From a virus, in the IMG/VR virus record IMGVR_UViG_3300005264_000049, positions 1 through 39,235 of that record: a stretch of DNA of 39,235 nucleotides. One strand, 5' to 3'. Position 1 is the stretch's first letter. Every line of letters begins with the position of its first letter. This document shows positions 15,154 through 21,301 of the stretch, in pieces. A program made the position numbers and the translations under genes. Under the pieces are notes generated by a model. It worked only from the letters and a program-made list of their open reading frames with translations. It made no database searches and had not been told where the DNA came from.

Positions 15154-15549
15154 ATGAGTATAGCAAATTTAAATACTTGGAGGACCAAAAGAGCGGATTT
15201 TCTATCAGGTAACAGAGTTAATGCAGCTAAATTCCAAAATATAGCAATAGGTGATGATGGATTAGATGGTGTAGGAGATCCAAAAGTCATACTAGGTACG
15301 GAAACAACACTACACAATGAGCTAAAAAGAAAAACTATGCAAGTTACCACAATAGATGCGTTCACTTACAAATATTTCATAAACATAAATACAGATACAA
15401 CAGATGCAGATTTAATAGGCAAAAGAATAAGCGAATTTGCTCTAATAGATAATGAAAGTGGATTAGCAGTCATGTGGACAAAAGAGTTCACACCTGTATT
15501 AACGGCAGGTTTCAACCAAAACATAGAATTAGTCATAGAGGAGGTGTAA
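15154..15549 (+). CDS. Tail-fibre N-terminal-type protein (131 aa)
   Basis: The start codon at 15154 directly follows the stop of the XkdU-like gene. The product starts MSIANLNTWRTKRADFLSGN and has FQNIAIGDDGLDGV and ISEFALIDNESGLAVMWTKEF. This resembles the N-terminal attachment domain of phage tail fibres (DUF3751-like), where a short jelly roll carries a FALxD...GxLxA motif. There is no distal shaft, so it may be a short connector between baseplate and the next fibre. Confidence 0.55.
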   Translation: MSIANLNTWRTKRADFLSGNRVNAAKFQNIAIGDDGLDGVGDPKVILGTETTLHNELKRKTMQVTTIDAFTYKYFININTDTTDADLIGKRISEFALIDNESGLAVMWTKEFTPVLTAGFNQNIELVIEEV

Positions 15550-15550
15550 G

Positions 15551-16096
15551 ATGGCAAATTTGAACGGAACTCCTGAATGGCAAAACTATATAACAGGTGT
15601 AGTAAACAAAGTTACAAACGGATATACAGGGCTTAATGGGATATTGCAAACTATAGCTAATAGACTACAATTTGTGAAAGAATCAAACGACGAGAAACTA
15701 GACAAAGGTGCAGTATCTATTGATTATAATACTGCTGAGAAAATAGAGGATAAGATAGAAGGGTTATTTAATGGCACAGAGCTTTGGAGCGGAAGTGCAA
15801 GTATCAGCACTGTTACACTTTTAGAAGCTTACACTAATTTCAATTTGCTAGAAATTAATACAAGTGATGGGGAAAGTAAGTTGATCAGAACATCTCAATT
15901 AACCTCTAAAGGTTATATTGGTATTTGGGGCGGGACTAATATATACTTCGATCCCTCAGGGTCTACTAGATATGCTTTAGATGGTTATTTAAGGGCAACA
16001 GTTACCAACACTACAACATTTACAATTTCTAAAACTAGAACATCTAAAAATAGTGACCCTAGTGTGACATCTATACTAGGAATTGGGAGGAAGTGA
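15551..16096 (+). CDS. Putative short tail fibre / receptor-binding protein
   Basis: 181 residues starting MANLNGTPEWQNYITGVVNK. A helical N-terminus (LQTIANRLQFVKESNDEKLDKGAV) is typical of fibre shaft starts. A beta-rich C-terminus follows (ELWSGSASISTVTLLEAYTN, SKGYIGIWGG, ATVTNTTTFTISKTRTS). That end looks like the exterior head domain of small phage tip proteins. GGAGGTGTAAG precedes the ATG, and the stop overlaps the ribosome region of the next gene. Confidence 0.6.
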   Translation: MANLNGTPEWQNYITGVVNKVTNGYTGLNGILQTIANRLQFVKESNDEKLDKGAVSIDYNTAEKIEDKIEGLFNGTELWSGSASISTVTLLEAYTNFNLLEINTSDGESKLIRTSQLTSKGYIGIWGGTNIYFDPSGSTRYALDGYLRATVTNTTTFTISKTRTSKNSDPSVTSILGIGRK

Positions 16097-16098
16097 AT

Positions 16099-16521
16099 AT
16101 GAAAATTAAAATATCGATAAACTCAGATAATTACGTTGCAAATTATGCCGAAATAGGAAACATTGGAAACTCTGTTGAAATTGAAATCGATGATGACACT
16201 TTCACAGATTTCAAAAGTAATTTCAGGTGTTATAAATATGAAGATAGCTCTATAGTTCTTGATTTTGAAAAGGTAGGTAGCGAAACTCTTGAGGTTGAAA
16301 AAAAGAAAGCAAGAACACACCGACTCACCGCATTCCAAGCCCTAGACCTCTACGACAAAGCAGTCCTTCGTGGTGATATCCAAGAAACAGAGGAAGAAAA
16401 AATAGAAAGAGATACTTTTAGGCAACAATGGTTAGCAGTTCCTGACAACTATACAGACATCGCCATACCAATAGAACAATCATATCCAATCATGCCTAAT
16501 TTTATAGAATATTTTATTTAA
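16099..16521 (+). CDS. Fibre-associated protein with XkdW-like C-terminus
   Basis: ATG at 16099 lies eight bases after GGGAGG (a GTG at 16093 is less likely), giving 140 residues. The N-half is basic-acidic beta (KIKISINSDNYVANYAEIG). The C-half has TAFQALDLYDKAVLRGDIQETEEEKIERDTF and ends IPIEQSYPIMPNFIEYF, like the short proteins encoded next to tail fibres. The stretch 16310-16385 uses G/C-ending codons (CGA CTC ACC GCA, CTC TAC GAC) unlike its AT-rich surroundings, which suggests recent mosaic exchange. Confidence 0.55.
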   Translation: MKIKISINSDNYVANYAEIGNIGNSVEIEIDDDTFTDFKSNFRCYKYEDSSIVLDFEKVGSETLEVEKKKARTHRLTAFQALDLYDKAVLRGDIQETEEEKIERDTFRQQWLAVPDNYTDIAIPIEQSYPIMPNFIEYFI

Positions 16522-16526
16522 AATTT

Positions 16527-16552
16527 AAAGAGCCTTAAACGGCTCTTTTTTT
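16527..16552 (+). terminator. Intrinsic terminator of the tail operon
   Basis: AAAGAGCC (16527-16534) pairs with GGCTCTTT (16541-16548) around TTAAAC, followed by a long T-run. It is immediately followed by a new promoter. Confidence 0.85.
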
Positions 16553-16579
16553 GTTTTTGTACCGAATTTGATGTATAAT
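16551..16579 (+). promoter_or_regulatory. Promoter of the lysis cassette
   Basis: TTGTTT (16551-16556), a 17-base spacer and TATAAT (16574-16579), about 45 bases before the lipoprotein start. Its position after the tail terminator gives the lysis genes their own timing. Confidence 0.6.
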
Positions 16580-16629
16580 ATACTAAATAGATTTAAAACG
16601 TCTTAAACGTCAAACAAGGGGGTTATACA

Positions 16630-16917
16630 ATGAAAAAACTACTCATAATATCTATTCTATTATTATTTTTATCTTGCACAAAAGAAACTACTATCTACAT
16701 TGAAAAAGCAAATTTCAACAATCTGAGTGAATTGCAGATCAATGATATAGATGCAGTAGGAAAAGTAAAAATCATAAAAATTATGAAAGAAATGGAAAAA
16801 GGAGAGTTCAAAAGTAAGAAAGATTTTGAAGATCGGATGAAAGGGAAACTTTCTCCAGACATGATTTTTAAAATTGGAGAAAGTTATGAATTTAAAACAA
16901 CTAATGGGGGTACATAA
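16630..16917 (+). CDS. Small lipoprotein, candidate outer-membrane spanin
   Basis: 95 residues with a clear signal peptide and lipobox: MKKLLIISILLLFLSC, Cys16 being the predicted lipid site. The mature part is charged and helical (EMEKGEFKSKKDFEDRMKGK). It overlaps by one base with a gene for a one-TM coiled-coil protein. Together they look like an o-spanin/i-spanin pair that fuses inner and outer membranes in Gram-negative hosts, although the order is the reverse of the usual one. The alternative is an unrelated exclusion lipoprotein. An AAGGGGG site lies before the ATG. Confidence 0.6.
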   Translation: MKKLLIISILLLFLSCTKETTIYIEKANFNNLSELQINDIDAVGKVKIIKIMKEMEKGEFKSKKDFEDRMKGKLSPDMIFKIGESYEFKTTNGGT

Positions 16918-17336
16918 TGGTAAAAGGATTTATAGAAAACGGAGAGAAAGTGGTTAAGATAGCAGAAGAAATACAAATTGGGGGAACTATAACCACCATA
17001 ATGGCTATAATGCTTTTAGTAATACTATGTTTATTAATTTTTTGGGGATCAAAAATAGCGAAAGTTTTCATCAAGACTATGTCAGAAATAGGTTTTGCCA
17101 CTAAGGAAATGGCAGAAAGTATAAGGACACTGGTAGACGAAAATGTAAAAAAAGATGAAACAGTGCGGAAAAATAATGAAGACTTCAACAATGTAAGAAG
17201 GCTGCATGTTGAAGAAATCAAAAGAGTTACAGAAATGGCTAATAATGTAGATAAAACGTTGGAAAAAGTAGAAGAAAAGCAAGACACGATAGTAACTAAC
17301 GTAAACAAGATATTAACGATTTTAGAGGTAAAATAG
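16917..17336 (+). CDS. One-TM coiled-coil protein, candidate inner-membrane spanin or holin
   Basis: 139 residues. A hydrophobic helix at about 22-47 (TITTIMAIMLLVILCLLIFWG) is followed by a long coiled coil (VKKDETVRKNNEDFNNVRRLHVEEIKRV...LEKVEEKQDTIV). A cytoplasmic N-terminus with a periplasmic coil fits an i-spanin. A haemolysin XhlA-like holin helper is the alternative. It is coupled to the lipoprotein gene by TAATG. Confidence 0.5.
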   Translation: MVKGFIENGEKVVKIAEEIQIGGTITTIMAIMLLVILCLLIFWGSKIAKVFIKTMSEIGFATKEMAESIRTLVDENVKKDETVRKNNEDFNNVRRLHVEEIKRVTEMANNVDKTLEKVEEKQDTIVTNVNKILTILEVK

Positions 17337-17344
17337 GAGGAGAA

Positions 17345-17494
17345 ATGTGGAAAAATATAATGTCAATAGTGATTAAAATATTTAGTTCACCAGTAGGGAA
17401 GGCTATAATAATGGGTGGAGTAAAGCAATATGTGAAATCAAATGATAATGATTTGACTAATGAAGTAGCAGATGCAATAGAAGAAATGTTATAA
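17345..17494 (+). CDS. Small amphipathic protein (49 aa), possible holin component
   Basis: AGGAGGAGAA precedes the ATG at 17345. The product MWKNIMSIVIKIFSSPVG continues with a mildly hydrophobic KAIIMGGV segment and an acidic tail (LTNEVADAIEEML). Its place directly after the spanin-like genes and before a terminator suggests a lysis role, but the sequence alone does not establish it. No other holin candidate is evident in the cassette. Confidence 0.5.
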   Translation: MWKNIMSIVIKIFSSPVGKAIIMGGVKQYVKSNDNDLTNEVADAIEEML

Positions 17495-17496
17495 AA

Positions 17497-17521
17497 AAAA
17501 GGGGCTTATATAGCTCCTTTT
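17497..17521. terminator. Bidirectional terminator between lysis cassette and leftward genes
   Basis: AAAAGGGGCT (17497-17506) and AGCTCCTTTT (17512-17521) form ten pairs (one G-T) around TATAT, with an A-run before and a T-run after. It serves the rightward lysis genes and the leftward gene at 17529. Confidence 0.8.
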
Positions 17522-17528
17522 ATTGTAT

Positions 17529-17717
17529 TTATTTAATTTTCAACGTTTCTACAAATTCATCACATATTTCGTTATCATAATCTCCTAAATGCTTAACAAA
17601 CCGAAACATTGATAGATTATTATTATTTAAAAATTTTTCTACTATTCTTTTCTCAGTAACCATATCATTAGAATTTTTATATCTTTTCACAAAAGTTTCA
17701 ATCATTTTTTCTTCCAT
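17529..17717 (-). CDS. Small hypothetical protein (62 aa)
   Basis: The start at 17717 follows TAGGAGGAGAA. The product is MEEKMIETFVKRYKNSNDMV and onward, a charged helical protein with VEKFLNNNNLSMFRFVKHLGDY, ending ETLKIK. There is no membrane segment or known family. It is the last gene of the leftward small-gene cluster and ends just before the bidirectional terminator. Confidence 0.6.
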   Translation of the reverse strand: MEEKMIETFVKRYKNSNDMVTEKRIVEKFLNNNNLSMFRFVKHLGDYDNEICDEFVETLKIK

Positions 17718-17782
17718 TTCTCCTCCTATAATCTACTTGCTTTAATTATCTTTTTAATCCCAACTTTCTTTTTTTTCTTAAT

Positions 17783-17878
17783 CTACATTCTTTCAAGTTC
17801 TTTTTCTTTGCTATTTGCTATCGTATAAGTAGTAATAAGCAATATTATTCCACCAACCAATTCTAATATTTGCATCAT
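17783..17878 (-). CDS. Tiny membrane peptide (31 aa)
   Basis: GAGGAGGT precedes ATG ATG at 17878. The product is MMQILELVGGIILLITTYT followed by a charged tail (ANSKEKELERM): a single hydrophobic helix. Its start overlaps the stop of the upstream 45-residue gene. Function unknown. Confidence 0.5.
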   Translation of the reverse strand: MMQILELVGGIILLITTYTIANSKEKELERM

Positions 17879-18012
17879 ACCTCCTCTAACTCCACACAAT
17901 ACATTAAGTTTTCATCAACCCAGCAAGATCTTATATATTCCCTTGGGTGCTTTTCTATATACTTGTCAGCCTTTCCCTCGGCCTCGTTGTTTGTATACCC
18001 AATGAAGATCAT
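17875..18012 (-). CDS. Small hypothetical protein (45 aa)
   Basis: GAGGAGGCAAA precedes the ATG at 18012. The product begins MIFIGYTNNEAEGKADKYIE and contains RSCWVDENLMYCVEL. The overlapping stop/start junctions on both sides (ATGA type) show that it belongs to a tightly packed leftward operon. No family recognised. Confidence 0.5.
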   Translation of the reverse strand: MIFIGYTNNEAEGKADKYIEKHPREYIRSCWVDENLMYCVELEEV

Positions 18013-18158
18013 TTTGCCTCCTCAAAATATTTGCAACTTGGTTGTTCTAATGTATTTCTTTCAAGATATCCAACACTATGCTTATAACATCTTTTATAAT
18101 GAGTACAACCGCCGCATACTCTACCAACTTTGAAAAAATCTTTAATTTTTTTTATCAT
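18009..18158 (-). CDS. Cysteine-rich small protein (49 aa)
   Basis: GGAGGATG lies nine bases before the ATG at 18158. The product has VCGGCTHYKRCYKHS and a later PSCKYF: four cysteines spaced CxxC...C...C that could bind zinc or a metal cluster. It is preceded by a gene for another CxxC protein and overlaps it. Function not recognised. Confidence 0.55.
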   Translation of the reverse strand: MIKKIKDFFKVGRVCGGCTHYKRCYKHSVGYLERNTLEQPSCKYFEEAK

Positions 18159-18318
18159 ATTTTCTACATCCTCCATAACATCTTACTTCTATACCTATTT
18201 TGCTACAACTTCCAACGAGCGAATTGATTAGTAAGCCTCTATAATACTTGCACTCTTTACAAATCCCGATAGGCTCAACATATTCATATTCTTTTTTTAT
18301 TTCTTCTAGTCTGGTCAT
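18142..18318 (-). CDS. Cysteine-rich small protein (58 aa), zinc-ribbon-like
   Basis: The start at 18318 overlaps the stop of the upstream RHH gene (ATGA), and its 3' end overlaps the next gene by 17 bases. Cysteines occur as ICKECKYY, GSCSK and RCYGGCRKY, a two-knuckle pattern. This may be a small zinc ribbon. No homologue is recalled. Confidence 0.55.
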   Translation of the reverse strand: MTRLEEIKKEYEYVEPIGICKECKYYRGLLINSLVGSCSKIGIEVRCYGGCRKYDKKN

Positions 18319-18449
18319 TTGATCAACCCCCTCATTCTCAAATACGTTGACAAGCTCAAACCCTTTTCTTTAGCTTTCACTAATAATTTTTCTTTTTCTT
18401 CTTTAGTCACCCTTATTTCAATCCTTTTTGTTCTTTTCATTTCCTTCAT
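18315..18449 (-). CDS. Ribbon-helix-helix DNA-binding protein (44 aa)
   Basis: AAGGTGG precedes the ATG at 18449. RIEIRVTKEEKEKLLVKAKE followed by KGLSLSTYLRMRGL is a textbook RHH: a basic strand, helix, turn and the STYLR helix. Such proteins repress phage operons or act in plasmid partition and mobilisation. A 4-bp hairpin (GGCG/CGCC) lies just upstream of its ribosome site. It is a candidate autoregulator of the small-gene cluster. Confidence 0.7.
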   Translation of the reverse strand: MKEMKRTKRIEIRVTKEEKEKLLVKAKEKGLSLSTYLRMRGLIK

Positions 18450-18486
18450 TTTGTACCACCTTGGCGGTAGGTCGCCACCCTTATTA

Positions 18487-18666
18487 TTATTTATAATTTT
18501 TGATTATATTGATTAATTCTTGATCTTCAAATCTCATATATTCGTTATATAGTCTTTCTAGTGTATAATCATTATAGTATCTGTAGATATCTATTCTGAT
18601 TTTTATAGCCTCTTCATTCTTAATATCTAAAGTTTCTCTTATTAATTTGTTTAACTTGATTTTCAT
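18487..18666 (-). CDS. Small hypothetical protein (59 aa)
   Basis: TAGGAGGTAACAAG precedes the ATG at 18666. The product is MKIKLNKLIRETLDIKNEEA, then IRIDIYRYYNDYTLERLYNEYMRF, a helical charged protein without known motifs. A small GGGG/CCCC hairpin (18682-18695) sits just upstream of its ribosome site and could tune translation. Confidence 0.55.
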   Translation of the reverse strand: MKIKLNKLIRETLDIKNEEAIKIRIDIYRYYNDYTLERLYNEYMRFEDQELINIIKNYK

Positions 18667-18701
18667 CTTGTTACCTCCTATGGGGCTTTCACCCCTGTTA
18701 A

Positions 18702-18880
18702 TTATTTGATTATGTTTCTAAGGGCTGATATATAAGCAGCTTTTAACATTTCGTTTTTTTCTTCTGTTGTGAACCCTCTCTTTGATGCTAATGTAGGGAA
18801 TACTGATTTTCTTACTTTTCTTCTTACTTCATCAGACAAAAATGTTTGTGTGCTTCTCTCATCATGTTTGCTTTAGTCAT
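18702..18880 (-). pseudogene. Frameshifted fusion gene next to the 60-bp repeat
   Basis: From the ATG at 18880 the zero frame gives only MTKANMMREAHKHFCLMK. The -1 frame then continues TFLSDEVRRKVRKSVFPTLA to LRNIIK, with the stop at 18702. The first 12 codons and the ribosome site are identical to the start of the 19129-19503 gene. The promoter-proximal part therefore looks copied onto the body of another gene, out of frame. The body lacks its own credible start. Confidence 0.5.
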
Positions 18881-18904
18881 CTTAATCACTCCCTTTATTT
18901 GTTT
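18845..18904. repeat. 60-bp perfect direct repeat, copy 1
   Basis: Identical by eye to 19468-19527. It covers a ribosome site, start codon and first codons (MTKANMMREAHK on the minus strand) of the truncated fusion gene. Confidence 0.8.
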
Positions 18905-19115
18905 TTAACTCTTTTGCGTATTCTAGTGCTTCTTCAAAATTCATCACTTTGTGTCCTTCTATTTTTTGTCCTAGTTCATCTTTGTGAACCCCAAGATTTG
19001 CTACTACACCAGTGTATAGTGATTTATGTATGATGAAATAAGCCCCTCTACTGTGATAATAAACTAAGTAATCCGTATTTTTTAATAGATTTTCTAAATG
19101 TTTAACTCTTTTCAT
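18882..19115 (-). CDS. Small hypothetical protein (77 aa)
   Basis: ATG at 19115 follows GGAGGGGGATTAAG; a longer frame upstream has no ribosome site. The product is MKRVKHLENLLKNTDYLVYY, then GAYFIIHKSLYTGVVANLG and NFEEALEYAKELK. The alternating strands and C-terminal helix suggest a small alpha/beta fold. Its end overlaps the ribosome site of the 18880 start. Function unknown. Confidence 0.6.
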   Translation of the reverse strand: MKRVKHLENLLKNTDYLVYYHSRGAYFIIHKSLYTGVVANLGVHKDELGQKIEGHKVMNFEEALEYAKELKTNKGSD

Positions 19116-19128
19116 CTTAATCCCCCTC

Positions 19129-19503
19129 CTATAATACCATTTTAGAAAATGCAGAACCACATTTTTCAAATACAAAACTAGATATTGCTTCGTCTAAAGT
19201 GTTTATTCCTCTTCTTGCTACACCATTTTTAATTGCTATTTCTGTAAGACTTCCGTTAAATTCCCCTTTGAAAAATTTCTTCATATCTTCGGCAATTTCT
19301 TGTGTGATGACTAATACTTTCCCTTTTTTCCCAAATTCAATGTTTTTATTTTCTGCTAAAAACATTTCTACTGCTTCTAATTCTGTCATTCTGACCACCC
19401 CTCTATTAAGAGTTCTAAGTGCTAATGACAAACATGCTGTATAATCTCCTTCAAATGTTTTTGCTAATTTGTGTGCTTCTCTCATCATGTTTGCTTTAGT
19501 CAT
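19129..19503 (-). CDS. Hypothetical phage protein (124 aa), first gene of the leftward cluster
   Basis: GGGAGTGATTAAG precedes the ATG at 19503. The product starts MTKANMMREAHKLAKTFEGDYTA, a pattern often seen at the start of small phage early proteins, and continues ELEAVEMFLAENKNIEFGKKGK and VARRGINTLDEAIS. It is directly downstream of the TTGACA-17-TATACT promoter. No family can be named. Its first 12 codons are duplicated at 18845-18880. Confidence 0.6.
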   Translation of the reverse strand: MTKANMMREAHKLAKTFEGDYTACLSLALRTLNRGVVRMTELEAVEMFLAENKNIEFGKKGKVLVITQEIAEDMKKFFKGEFNGSLTEIAIKNGVARRGINTLDEAISSFVFEKCGSAFSKMVL

Positions 19504-19527
19504 CTTAATCACTCCCTTTATTTGTTT
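19468..19527. repeat. 60-bp perfect direct repeat, copy 2
   Basis: Identical by eye to 18845-18904. The two copies begin 623 bp apart. It contains the ribosome site and first codons of the 19129-19503 gene. Confidence 0.8.
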
Positions 19528-19547
19528 GTTTCTCTCTTTCTATTAAT

Positions 19548-19576
19548 AGTATACTGTACATTGTACGTAATGTCAA
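19548..19576 (-). promoter_or_regulatory. Strong leftward promoter with overlapping palindrome
   Basis: On the minus strand TTGACA (19576-19571), a 17-base spacer and TATACT (19553-19548). The spacer contains the 11-bp palindrome GTACA-T-TGTAC (19556-19566), placed where a repressor would block RNA polymerase. It drives the small-gene cluster to 17529. This is the best promoter match in the window. Confidence 0.75.
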
Positions 19577-19603
19577 ATTTATTTTTGATTTATTTAGAAA
19601 AAA

Positions 19604-19631
19604 AAAGAACCCTGTAAAATCAAGGCTCTTT
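19604..19631 (-). terminator. Leftward intrinsic terminator after the endolysin
   Basis: On the minus strand AAAGAGCCTTG pairs with CAGGGTTCTTT (11 pairs, two G-T) around ATTTTA, followed by a T-run. It ends the early operon just before the small-cluster promoter. Confidence 0.8.
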
Positions 19632-19634
19632 TAT

Positions 19635-20012
19635 TTAATCTAATTGAAAATGCGGAAGATCCACAAAGTTTTCCCAATCTGTACCACCATATGAATTTTT
19701 AAATCCTAAAAAATTAGCACAAAATTTTAATTCTTTTCCAACTCTCCTAAAACTTTCTCTATCCTCCCAATCATTAAACGGATAAGGAATAAAGTCGATA
19801 GCTTTTCCTATTTGGTGCTTAGACTTTTTATTTATTCCGTCTAATTTACTGAATCCACCTTTAAACGCTTTTTGCTGGTCTTCTAAGCTTCTAATCCCAC
19901 ATATAACAGTTAGATCAACATTTCCCCTAGCTAATACCATACCCAGCACTAAAGATAGCTTAGGATCAATTCCTTCAATATTTTTTAAACTTCTTTTACT
20001 TAGTTTTTTCAT
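19635..20012 (-). CDS. Endolysin, M15-family L,D-/D-Ala peptidase
   Basis: 125 residues, similar in size to the T5-type L-alanyl-D-glutamate peptidase. VICGIRSLEDQQKAF precedes the metal site SKHQIGKAIDF (His66, Asp73), and the third ligand is in DLPHF (His121). Such zinc enzymes cut the peptide stem of peptidoglycan. It has no signal peptide, so release would depend on a holin. It is encoded at the end of the early leftward operon and overlaps the antirepressor stop (ATGA), far from the lysis cassette at 16.6 kb, which is unusual. Confidence 0.85.
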   Translation of the reverse strand: MKKLSKRSLKNIEGIDPKLSLVLGMVLARGNVDLTVICGIRSLEDQQKAFKGGFSKLDGINKKSKHQIGKAIDFIPYPFNDWEDRESFRRVGKELKFCANFLGFKNSYGGTDWENFVDLPHFQLD

Positions 20013-20752
20013 TTATTCTTCAACTCCTTTTTTATTTTTTCTAACAAGAATATTTGACCGCGTCCAGTCACTTTGGTTGTAAAGCTTGTTATATCACCTT
20101 TAACGGTTGTCACGATTCTTTCTGATACAACTAATAATCCTTGATTGATAGCTCTCTGTGTAGGCTCTGTTGAGTTCTTACAGATATAACCATATTCTCT
20201 TAATTTTCTATACAATTTATTTTGACCTAACTTTATACCCTCATTTCCTAGAATTTTTGATAAATCTCTGACTAATATTGAATCGCTAGCTTTTTCAATT
20301 GTTTCTGCAAATGATACCCTATGTTCATCCTCTTTTATTTTATTTTCTAAAAATACATTTTTACCTTCTAACTCCTGCTTTTCCTTTTGCTCTTCTATCC
20401 AAGCATTAGCCCTCTGTATCGGGTCCGCTATTTGGTAACTAGGGATAGATATTTCTTTTGATTGTTTTTCACACTCTATAAAATACTTTCTAGCTAATTT
20501 TCCCTTTTCATTTCCTTCTACCATAGATATTTCTTTTGCAACATCGGATTTTAAAACATAGTCATGTTTCCAATTTTTACCAACCATAAATTTGTGGAGC
20601 GTAAATTCTTCATTTTCTACAAATCCATACTTTTCAATTCTGTTTTTAATCCATGTTGTGAAGTCTTGTTTACTTTCTAAAAAAATATGTAATTCCCTCG
20701 CACTAACAAGCTGTTCACCTTTTTCATTTTTAGTTATTTTTATAAGTTCCAT
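20009..20752 (-). CDS. AntA/AntB-type antirepressor with KilA-C domain
   Basis: 247 residues. The N-terminal AntA/AntB domain is LVSARELHIFLESKQDFTTW, then IEKYGFVENEEF and VLKSDVAKEISMVE. A coil (NAWIEEQKEKQELEGKNVFLE) joins it to a C-terminal KilA-C-like winged domain (ILVRDLSKILGNEGIKLGQN, KLYRKLREYGYI). The order matches phage antirepressors that inactivate CI-like repressors. GGAGGAAAATTAAT precedes the start, and the endolysin start overlaps its stop. No CI-like target is evident in this window. Confidence 0.85.
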   Translation of the reverse strand: MELIKITKNEKGEQLVSARELHIFLESKQDFTTWIKNRIEKYGFVENEEFTLHKFMVGKNWKHDYVLKSDVAKEISMVEGNEKGKLARKYFIECEKQSKEISIPSYQIADPIQRANAWIEEQKEKQELEGKNVFLENKIKEDEHRVSFAETIEKASDSILVRDLSKILGNEGIKLGQNKLYRKLREYGYICKNSTEPTQRAINQGLLVVSERIVTTVKGDITSFTTKVTGRGQIFLLEKIKKELKNK

Positions 20753-20753
20753 A

Positions 20754-20939
20754 TTAATTTTCCTCCTTTAATTCTAATTTGTCTTTATTTTTTATATATT
20801 TTTCCGCTTCCTCTTTAGAATCAAAAGTTATGTATTCAAATATTATAGATTTTCCTCTGCCTAAAAATAATTTATCTCCATCGTCTGTGGTAACCTGTAC
20901 TCTCCAATTCCCTTTTTTATAAATTGCCTCTGCTTTCAT
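20754..20939 (-). CDS. Small hypothetical protein (61 aa)
   Basis: AAAAAGGAGAAAAT precedes the ATG at 20939. The product has a beta-rich N-half (MKAEAIYKKGNWRVQVTTDDG) and ends in a helix (SKEEAEKYIKNKDKLELKEEN). It is separated from the antirepressor by one base, so the two are coupled. Its start lies about 18 nt after the terminator-like end of the candidate RNA at 20957-21046, which may control it. Confidence 0.6.
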   Translation of the reverse strand: MKAEAIYKKGNWRVQVTTDDGDKLFLGRGKSIIFEYITFDSKEEAEKYIKNKDKLELKEEN

Positions 20940-20956
20940 ATTTTCTCCTTTTTAAT

Positions 20957-21046
20957 AAAAAAACGCGTTAATCATAATCCTGGCAGGAAATATAATCAAC
21001 GCGAAATTACTAATTTATGTTCCTTTCTGCCAAAAGGTTTATTTGT
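20957..21046 (-). ncRNA. Candidate small RNA or leader with kissing-loop terminator (element B)
   Basis: Read leftward from about 21046. Hairpin 1 is CCTTT-TGGCAG-AAAGG (21037-21022). An 18-nt AT-rich linker follows, then an 11-bp stem (21003-20993 with 20974-20964, two G-U) followed by seven T (20963-20957). The 18-nt loop of the second stem contains CTGCCA, exactly complementary to the TGGCAG loop, so a kissing interaction or pseudoknot is possible. The layout matches the element at 31124-31219. It is either a discrete RNA of about 90 nt or an attenuator for the genes below it. No open frame of useful size. Confidence 0.55.
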
Positions 21047-21052
21047 ACATCT

Positions 21053-21081
21053 ATTATACCAAATTACCTATTTTTCTTCAA
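21053..21081 (-). promoter_or_regulatory. Leftward promoter of element B
   Basis: On the minus strand TTGAAG (21081-21076), a 17-base spacer ending TTTGG, and TATAAT (21058-21053). TGG directly before TATAAT adds an extended -10. Transcription would begin near 21046. Confidence 0.7.
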
Positions 21082-21082
21082 A

Positions 21083-21292
21083 TCAATTATTGAAAATATT
21101 TTCTTTCCTAATTTTTCCACGTTTTAAGCAAATGGAATTTGGAGATCTCCCTAATAATTCGCCTAGTTCCATTAAGCTGTGGACATTATCAGTTAATAGA
21201 ACTTGAATTTCTGAGGTTGTCCATTGCTTGCAGTGATTAAAATGTATTTTAGAATTATAATTTTTATTATCTTTATATTTTCTGTTTTTCAC
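21083..21292 (-). CDS. Small Myb/SANT-like HTH protein (69 aa)
   Basis: The start is GTG at 21292, five bases after TTAGGAGG. After a basic N-terminus, WTTSEIQVLLTDN...LMELGELLGRSPNSICLKRGKI matches the small SANT/Myb-like helix-turn-helix proteins of phages, with the RSPNSI recognition-helix pattern. A DNA-binding role is inferred. It overlaps the end of the promoter for element B. Confidence 0.65.
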   Translation of the reverse strand: MKNRKYKDNKNYNSKIHFNHCKQWTTSEIQVLLTDNVHSLMELGELLGRSPNSICLKRGKIRKENIFNN

Positions 21293-21301
21293 CAGTACCT
21301 C

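Noticed and set aside
17870-18133. 87-codon plus-strand frame in the small-gene cluster
   Set aside because: The opposite strand holds three short genes with ribosome sites and ATGA overlaps; the plus frame has none.
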